From assembly GCA_023014485.1 (NCBI GenBank), contig JAJOZX010012251.1, positions 46,231-110,230 on the forward strand: a stretch of 64,000 nucleotides of DNA, read 5' to 3'. The notes beneath the pieces are model-generated. The model was given only the letters and a program-made list of their open reading frames with translations. It had not been told where the DNA came from and searched no databases. This DNA comes from Bathynomus jamesi. Taxonomy: Eukaryota; Arthropoda; Malacostraca; Isopoda; Cirolanidae. Made by a program: the position numbers and the translations under genes. Numbering within the stretch: the first letter of the stretch is position 1; each line of letters starts with the position of its first letter. Positions 57,009 to 64,000 of this stretch are shown one piece after another.

Positions 57009-60000
57009 ATGATTAACGATGTCCAAACCATTACCCCCCTGACATGCACTACTGTTAATCTTATAACTCCCTTCTCCGTACTGAAACGTACAGTTGATGT
57101 CCCTCACTTTCGCGGTCGCGTTAATAATAGATTTGTAGAACCCTCCTTTAAGGATTGGTTCGGTAAAATTGACGATTCGTTTAGAGGTTGTCTGAATACA
57201 GACGCAGATAAAATCGGTTTTGCGTTTGACACTTGTGACCCAAATTTTGGTGACGCCGCGCGCGTCCGTACCTTTCTTATCGATGGGTCCAATGGGCAAA
57301 TATATCAATGGTCTTGGGTAGAATTTAAACGTTTTTGGCAGGATATATATAAAGGTCTGCAGGAAATCACGAAGTACTGTGACAGGCAGGGATCCGTCAA
57401 ATGGGACGTTGACGTTAAAGGTTTAAACAACAGTACACGCCAGTTATGGACTTCCCTTCATTCCTTTATTCATGGATCATGTCATTATCCTTCAGAGATG
57501 CGCGAAAACGCATCTCCCGATAATGTTGTTTCGGTAGAGAATCGGAGTGATTCCGTTGACCCTTCTGGTCTGGGTAGAAAGGCGTTGGGTGTACCTTATT
57601 CTGACTCACCTTCCCAATCCACTTCCTCTTTGAGTTCTGTACATTCGGAATCCCCAGAAAGTGATTATTTTTTTCTCGAAATCGGTTTCAAACTCCGTTG
57701 CCCAGAGGAGACCCTTTTAGGTCGTTTTGATCCGAAATGTTCGTCCAGTATGTTCCTGCGTCTTTAGCGGATAAATTGCTGTGTCCTCTCTTTAAGGAAC
57801 CGCCATCCGTTTCATACGTTCGGGATTCCGAGGGTAACCTTATTCCCGTCCTTGCGGAAACCAAACTTGACTTGTGGATTGATTATTGTTTTTTTAGTAT
57901 AGGTGTCTCGTTAGTGCCGTCAGAATATTGTCCCGATTTTGATTTAATTATTGGCCCAGAATCCCTACGACCCTACGGATTCCATTTCGACTTTTCGGAT
58001 GGATGCTTCGTCGCTAAATGGGATAAAAGACGTTATTTCCTTCTCTGGTGCGAGGCACCCGAGCAGAACCTGGATAGTGACGATGAAACGTCACCCTTGG
58101 AAGATTTGGGTAATCCTGACCCAACTTTCTTCTCTGACTCAGTTGTCTCTGAACCGTTGGTTCCAGCTTGTTCATCAAATGAATTTCCTTCGAGGCGAGA
58201 ACTCACAGCCTCTCCTAATGATGATTTTTGTGAAGCATCTTGTGACAGTGTTTGTGATGCTAATGTTGAAAACAGTAAAGACAACAATGAAATTGTTGAT
58301 TTATATAATTATAAAGGTACTTCTGTTGGAAGTCTTTATGATGAAACTTCCGTTGAAAGTAAGTGTAATACTTACGTTAATAATTGTTGTAATGTAAATG
58401 GGGATGTGACCAATTCTTTGTTAAATGTGAATTCAGACAACTTGGATGATTGCTGTGCAACCGATGTTGAAAATCAGAATTTATCTTCTCGCCATGGTCA
58501 GGACAACCGTGTTGGTCCCGATGGCCATGACTTGTACGATGATTTAGACACTGCTCCTCAAATTGTCAGTAATTTTAGTCATTCGGACATTGATTCAACT
58601 GACATAGTTCATTCAGTGAACTTTGGTCGAGAAGACCTCGTTTTGGTTTAGATGGATCGGATATCCATGCATGTCCCAAAGAGGACGCGTTAGATGGTCA
58701 GGATGACCATGTTTTTGATAACTTTTCTCCACAGGACCCGAATTGTTTTGAGTTTACTTCGGCCAACGGCCAATCGGCAATGCCGCCTCGTTTAAGTGGT
58801 CTGAAAGATGACCCTGTTTTTTATTTTTTTGGTCATGATGACCGTCATCTTGCTTCAGATGATGCTTTTTCTGCTGTAGTAGCAGCTGGGGAGAATGCCC
58901 CACAAGGTCCTGTAGGCGAGTCAGTTTTTATGAATTTTCATAAGCATTGTGATGTTTATGATGACAGTAACAGTTTCGTAACGAATCGATCATGTCCCAG
59001 TGACTTCTTTTTAAATTACTATAGTGAGGACCATGCCGTCCCTCCGTTTTGTTTTAACTCCGTTAATTCGTGTTCGGAGCAGTGTAGCAAGCAATCTTTT
59101 CCTAAAGAGCAAAGTGCTCACGTAAACGTATTGTCAATTGCCGACATCAGGTCTTTCCAGTTGGTCACCCATTCCCCTGATTGCGATATTCCAAATTTTG
59201 GTTTTCCTCCCAATACCCCAACCTCGTGCGAAACCATCGCTGATGCAGACGAAGCATGTTCACATGTTTCGGAGACGCCTTCTTGGACTTTTGAAATGGA
59301 GCTTATTGACGAGAGCTCACAAATTTTCATGAAAACTTCTGTTAACAACCAAGCAGTTTTGGCTCTTGTTGAAACTGGCTGTCAGGCGAATTACATTAAC
59401 CACGATGTATGCGAGAAGTTACTCAAGGTGGCTACGGAAAAATTCGATTTGCATTCTCGTTTGTCCTGCATTGATGATGACTGGGAAGAATACAGTACCG
59501 GAGAAATCATCCTTCCTATTGAGTTTGATTCAGTCCCTTATCTGACCCCATTTGTGGTCGTATCTGAATTGAAGTGGGATGGAGACTTACTCCTGGGGAT
59601 GAATTTCCTTATTACGCACGATTTTTATTGGGCCGATAGAGAAGCAGGCCTAATTCGAGGAAAGAACTCACTTTTCGAATATGTTTGTCACCCCTATTCT
59701 TCGGTCTTTTCAGCTGAGGTGAAAGACTCGTTTCAGAGAGCCCGACGGACTCCCTGGAACCAGTTCAAAATAAAAAGGAACTGCTACCAGATGGGGAAGA
59801 TTCTTCATCAATTGTCAATTGTTCCGTTCTAGTTCCGACGAACGAGAACTAGAAAACCAACATACTTTTGATAATTTTGAGTACGAAGACTCGAATGTCT
59901 TCACAGTAAACCCCTGTGACTCCATCGAGAGCGAGTCACCTCCTTCAGTGACAGTTAGGCCGGAACTTGAAGTTCCCAGTGTTCTGGCTATTCCAAATAA

Positions 60001-60378
60001 ATTTGAAAACTCATTTCCCTTAAGTTCCGATTTGGTCATTTCGCTTAAATCCCTATTTAAGGAAGATGACTTGATTCTGTTTCAAAGGTAGAGGAATTTA
60101 CACCTAATTCCGAGGCTAAGCCCATAGGTGCCGGGAGCGAACCCGAACCTACTCCTCCGTCGGAAGTTGTACGCGCGGAAGGGCAAGCGCGGAATATTCC
60201 TCACTACCATAATATGATCGTTCCATCGATCATTTTCATTTTTCTTCCGCGAATTCATGTTTTCGCCCTTCTTGCCTTCTACTTTGCAAATCTTTCTCTT
60301 TGGCTGTTCCTGGATCCTTTTCTGAAACCAGTGAAAGTCATTCTTCTTAATCCCGATACACCACCTCCTCTTGAGTGA
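57009..60378 (+). CDS. Gag-like double-retropepsin protein, unit 4 (frameshifted)
   Basis: Same layout. Breaks: a lost T near 57751, a lost T near 58643, a two-base loss near 59127 restored by a one-base loss near 59169, a lost G near 59719 (GCTGAGGTG against GCTGAGGGTG), a change near 59844 and a lost T near 60081. The stretch between the compensating losses translates differently from the other units (LSIADIRSFQLV), a clear case where an indel pair rewrites a short segment. Both altered active sites are unchanged (D-P-K-C near 57730, E-T-G near 59370). Ends at TGA 60376-60378. Confidence 0.8.
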
Positions 60379-62601
60379 GCAAGGCTCGTATGGTCAGTCC
60401 ATTGCTTCCTGGCATGTTGCGAAAACCTTTAACCGAATGACCCACATGCCCGATCGCAAGACAACCTAACCATGCAGCTGATTTGTCTGGCTTCGTATGT
60501 TCGTGAAATTCACCCGTATGACCGAACATACCCTCAATTTAGGTTAAGTTGTTTTTTGTTTTATTTTTAAATTAATCTTAATTATACGGAACTTATAACC
60601 TATAAGTGTTCAGTTCAGAATAGCTCATAATTGAGTTCTATTTTCAACTTTTTATTTTTGATTTTTTTTATTCAAATTAGTCTTGAGTAATTGTCATTAA
60701 GATGTTCTTATATCGGTTGTTAAGGTATCAACCCAAAATTATAGCCAATTTTGACACACTATACCAGGATGCCATTCCTTTTCCCCTTCTAATAATTCTG
60801 TTACACCATTTCCTTATTACTAATTACATAACTGTACCCTCACCATGAATTCCACTAAAACCTGTTGTTATCTATGCCCCTTCAACTCGTCAAATAAAAT
60901 TCAATTGCTGTACCGATATTGCTGGTCACTATTAATGGTGAGATACTGTTAATATAACGCTATGAAGGTTACTGGTCGAATTGAATTCTGTGCCTAAATT
61001 CAGTTCCCAATACCGCTCAATGTACTTTAACTAATTTAAAGTCTTTTTAAGTGCGTATTCATTTTAATTACCTTCATACGTGCAACTGAGTTAATTACGT
61101 AAAATCTATAATCCCGATTGAATTTTATTACTTTCGACACCTATTTGAATTCACTTTCCTACTGATTACACTTTCACCCAATTACGCTTACCCACACTCT
61201 GAAACACTCTTGAAATCATTGGCGTACTTAGTGGAAAGGAAATTCACTACGCTATCTTATTTTTATCATATAAATCTTATTCTAAAATCATTGGCTATCA
61301 CGATAAAGTATATTTAATTGCAGTTAACTGATTGATGTTTACTCTGGATTATTTGAATTTATTTAAACTTAATTGCTGCTTACAATATATAATCTTGCCT
61401 GTTGTTTTATTAAGTTAATTTTAACCAACCTCTAAGCTAATCCGTTCTTCAAAATTTCATGATTTACCATTGACCACTAAGGATTCAGTTCTTCCCGGGA
61501 TGAACCAATTACTTTCATATTCTACACACAACTGTACATACCCACTCAGCTAGACACGCGTATTACCCATATTTTTTCCTACGTATACGCAATCACGTAT
61601 AACTTCAACTATAAATTCCTTTTCCCCATTTTTGGGTAAACCACCTAGCATTTGCACTCTGTGCCAAATACACACGACCCAAGGTCTATACATCGTCTAT
61701 TACGTAATTCTATCTTCCTTCTCCCTGGATATTCTTAATGGATAACAATATCTAAGTATCTAAAACGGTAACTAGATAAATTTTCATGTTTTCAATAAAT
61801 TAATTTTACTTTTCTTTAAATCAATTTTAATCTTTTACCAACTTATTCGGACTTGAAATAAGTTTACATTCTGCAACCGTGCTCCCACTGCTGAAGACTT
61901 CGTCCACCAATAAAATTTAATTCAATTTTTATCTACCATAGTGAATACGATTAGTTTTTTACTGTATAATCATGATATCTTCGGAAACTCTTATCTCTGT
62001 CATTACTGATGGATTAAACTCCATTTCAAGTAGTCACCAGATGAATTGAAAATTCCTGTTTCCTTTTAACCATTATTTACTATGTATGTATCTTTTTCCC
62101 TAAAATTATCTTAACCTTGGAAGTCTTTCCGAATTTATCACGGTTCCGTAAATCTTGTTACTATAACGTTGGACAAACTAAAAATTTTACTTAAATTAGA
62201 TTCAATCCTGTAATTGGAACTTTAACTGAAATAATTATGTCGAAATGCCAGAAATAACTTAGATGGTTCATTAGTTTATAAGATTGTTTATGTAGTATGA
62301 TTGCCACAATTAATCATACTTATAATTTTTTTTAAAGGTGACAACTTCGGACTTTATACCTTGTTGATCTAGAGTTTCCACTACAGTTCTAGTAATCAGA
62401 CCTCAACCTTGTTAATTTAATTGCTGTAATTTTAAAATTTTCCCCTTGATTATTTTTTTAAATTTTATTAATATAATTATCATTCTTCCCACTAAATTGC
62501 CTTGATTAATCCAACCCGAAATTGTCGCCGTTTCATTTTTTTAATATATTGTAAATAAACTTCCACCCCACCATTACATCCTTTTTCATAGGGGAGAGCA
62601 G

Positions 62602-64000
62602 TGTCACAACCATGCGATTTACCATTTCTATGGTTGAACAGTATCCATGTTTGTGCCATTAGAAGTTCGCTGTAAACAGCGAATGTCCCCCCTTAGCTGT
62701 GCCTCTCTAATTCGTCTCCTTTGATTTCTCCCAAATAATGACTTATGCTGTACGTACAGAGTAAGTCACTCTGACGTCATAAAGTAACTTAGTTTCCTTC
62801 ACGTTTCGATCACGTGCTTAGTATGAGGCTATCCTTAGTATTCAATGTATGGTACATTCTTTAATACTAATAAAAGCTTTACTATCTATAAGTCATTATT
62901 TATATGTTGTGTCCTGTCGGTGTTATGCAACCATACTCATTCATACATCCATGTTCCTTCTTGACCGTTGTCCTTTATTAATTTTATCACCTATTACCTA
63001 TTTTATTACCTATTACCCATTGTCTAGTTATTCTCTATCAACTTATCAGTCTATGTTTACTCGTGTCTATATTACGCACACAACCTATTGTGTGACGAAT
63101 GATATGTGTACACTACTGTGTGCAGTCGTACATGTCTATTGACGATCATGATTACGTACATGTATTCTTTTTGTTTTATTTTCTTTTTATTATTTCACCT
63201 CTCGCAAGTTGTCTATTATTGCTGAGACGAAGGCTCGAATTCCGATTACGTCGTCAAAAGCGAGCCTCTGAATTCGAACTCTTCTCTCTTGCCTCTGCTA
63301 CCAATTTATAACGTTAAGATGTGATGTTATATTATTATAATATACCATATTGTTCCCTGCCAGGCTATTGGTTATTATCTACGTAGGCACATAGTTACCC
63401 ACGTTCTCATTATCTGTACTTACTACTTCTACCTAATTGTCATTCAAATTCCGTTACTTATGTCTTACGTTATCATTAATGTCCGTGTACTTTCAAATGA
63501 AAAGTACACCGTATCTTTTCTCCGCTTTCCTCATCGCTGGCTAATTAGACTTTCAAACTATAATAACCAACCATTCTTCTAATAATATTTGACATAATTT
63601 GGCGTAATCACTGTTAACTATAAATATATATAATTGTCGTTAATCCCCTTTAAATTATAAAACAACGGAGAACTCTCCTTCATTGTTTAAATTGTGTTAC
63701 CTATTCAGATTACTTCAGTATTAGATATGTCAATTAACAAATTGCTAAAATTGTAATTAACGGTAATTAATGTATGTAATATAATGTAATTAACGGTAAT
63801 TAATGTATGTAATATAATGTAATTTATGTACTTAATGTACTCTGTACATGTCGGTCCCCCGACATTATGTCGCCACCCAAAAGTGTATACCTTACAAAAA
63901 TTAGTATCTTTTTTTGTTAACTTTTTGCTTAAATTATGCTTAACGTCAGAATTCTTTAGCTCTCCAACTAAAGTGGGAGCTTAACCTTCACTGCATTCCC
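62602..64000 (+). repeat. LTR 5 (cut by the window end)
   Basis: First 1,399 bp of a fifth LTR, up to just before the hairpin-module array. Whether it ends the array or opens a fifth unit cannot be seen here. Confidence 0.8.

Larger units (their letters stand above)
26487..64000 (+). mobile_element. tandem array of a 9.03-kb LTR retroelement (four full units and a partial fifth LTR)
   Basis: TGTCACAACCATGCG starts at 26487, 35513, 44533, 53578 and 62602, giving spacings of 9026, 9020, 9045 and 9024. Each unit is LTR, PBS-like site, leader, one long coding region, about 2.2 kb of non-coding DNA and a polypurine tract directly before the next LTR. Neighbouring units share LTRs, which is what unequal exchange between LTRs or repeat-loop duplication produces. 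Units are nearly identical in substitutions and differ mainly by one-base indels. The right edge lies outside the window, so no target duplication can be checked. No pol-type enzyme is encoded. Confidence 0.88.

Noticed and set aside
26487..64000. Ordinary satellite DNA or ribosomal-type tandem repeat
   Set aside because: LTR ends, PBS-like site, polypurine tract and a Gag/protease-like ORF in consistent order favour a retroelement array; no rRNA sequence seen.

Overview
The window looks like an invertebrate nuclear genome, most probably an arthropod and perhaps a decapod crustacean. The grounds are a Jockey-like LINE and a CR1/L2-like LINE of types common in decapods, degenerate CCTAA-type (arthropod telomere-like) repeats, tRNA-derived SINEs, abundant TA/CA microsatellites, a mariner with a Polinton as host, and no prokaryotic gene organisation. 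The species assignment is inference. I see no ordinary host gene: nearly everything recognisable is mobile DNA.

Region 1 (1-6407) is a repeat graveyard. It holds a SINE tail, a 5'-truncated Jockey-like LINE with a damaged RT active site, two copies of a dimeric tRNA-derived SINE, a 462-bp hAT-like MITE with an 8-bp target duplication, a small foldback MITE with a TA core, and a CR1/L2-like LINE fragment that has lost the RT catalytic box.

Region 2 (6414-25200) is an end-to-end Polinton/Maverick of 18,787 bp. It has terminal inverted repeats of about 350-380 bp starting 5'-AG and a perfect 6-bp target duplication (AACATT at 6408-6413 and 25201-25206). Leftward genes are two unrecognised ORFs and protein-primed DNA polymerase B. 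Rightward genes are packaging ATPase, a small basic protein, a GSNIVD-type conserved protein, integrase with chromodomain, a structural protein (penton candidate), a pVI-like basic protein, the double-jelly-roll major capsid protein and an adenain-like protease. These overlap or nearly abut (ATGA and TAATG junctions). Near the right end is a leftward gene whose exons were duplicated in tandem, keeping frame, and beside it a complete DD41D mariner (21227-22597) inserted at TA. Most recognised Polinton genes carry single-base frameshifts while key catalytic motifs survive.

Region 3 (26487-64000, running off the edge) is a tandem array of a 9.03-kb LTR retroelement: five LTRs (about 2.1 kb, TGTC...GACA; the last is cut off) and four internal regions sharing LTRs, each with a PBS-like site after the LTR and a polypurine tract before the next one. 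Each internal region has one long coding region (about 1,120 codons once small indels are allowed for): a Gag-like N-terminus, two separate retropepsin-like domains with altered active sites (D-P-K-C and E-T-G in place of D-T/S-G), acidic linkers and a hydrophobic C-terminus. I see no reverse transcriptase, RNase H or integrase in the unit. The LTR carries an array of about eight 48-51-bp modules, each able to form a hairpin with a different but mostly matching stem. This array is the best candidate for something undescribed.

The four units are nearly identical and differ mostly by one-base indels, often in homopolymers. That pattern suggests very recent amplification plus either mutation or long-read consensus errors, and the same caution applies to the frameshifts in the Polinton.
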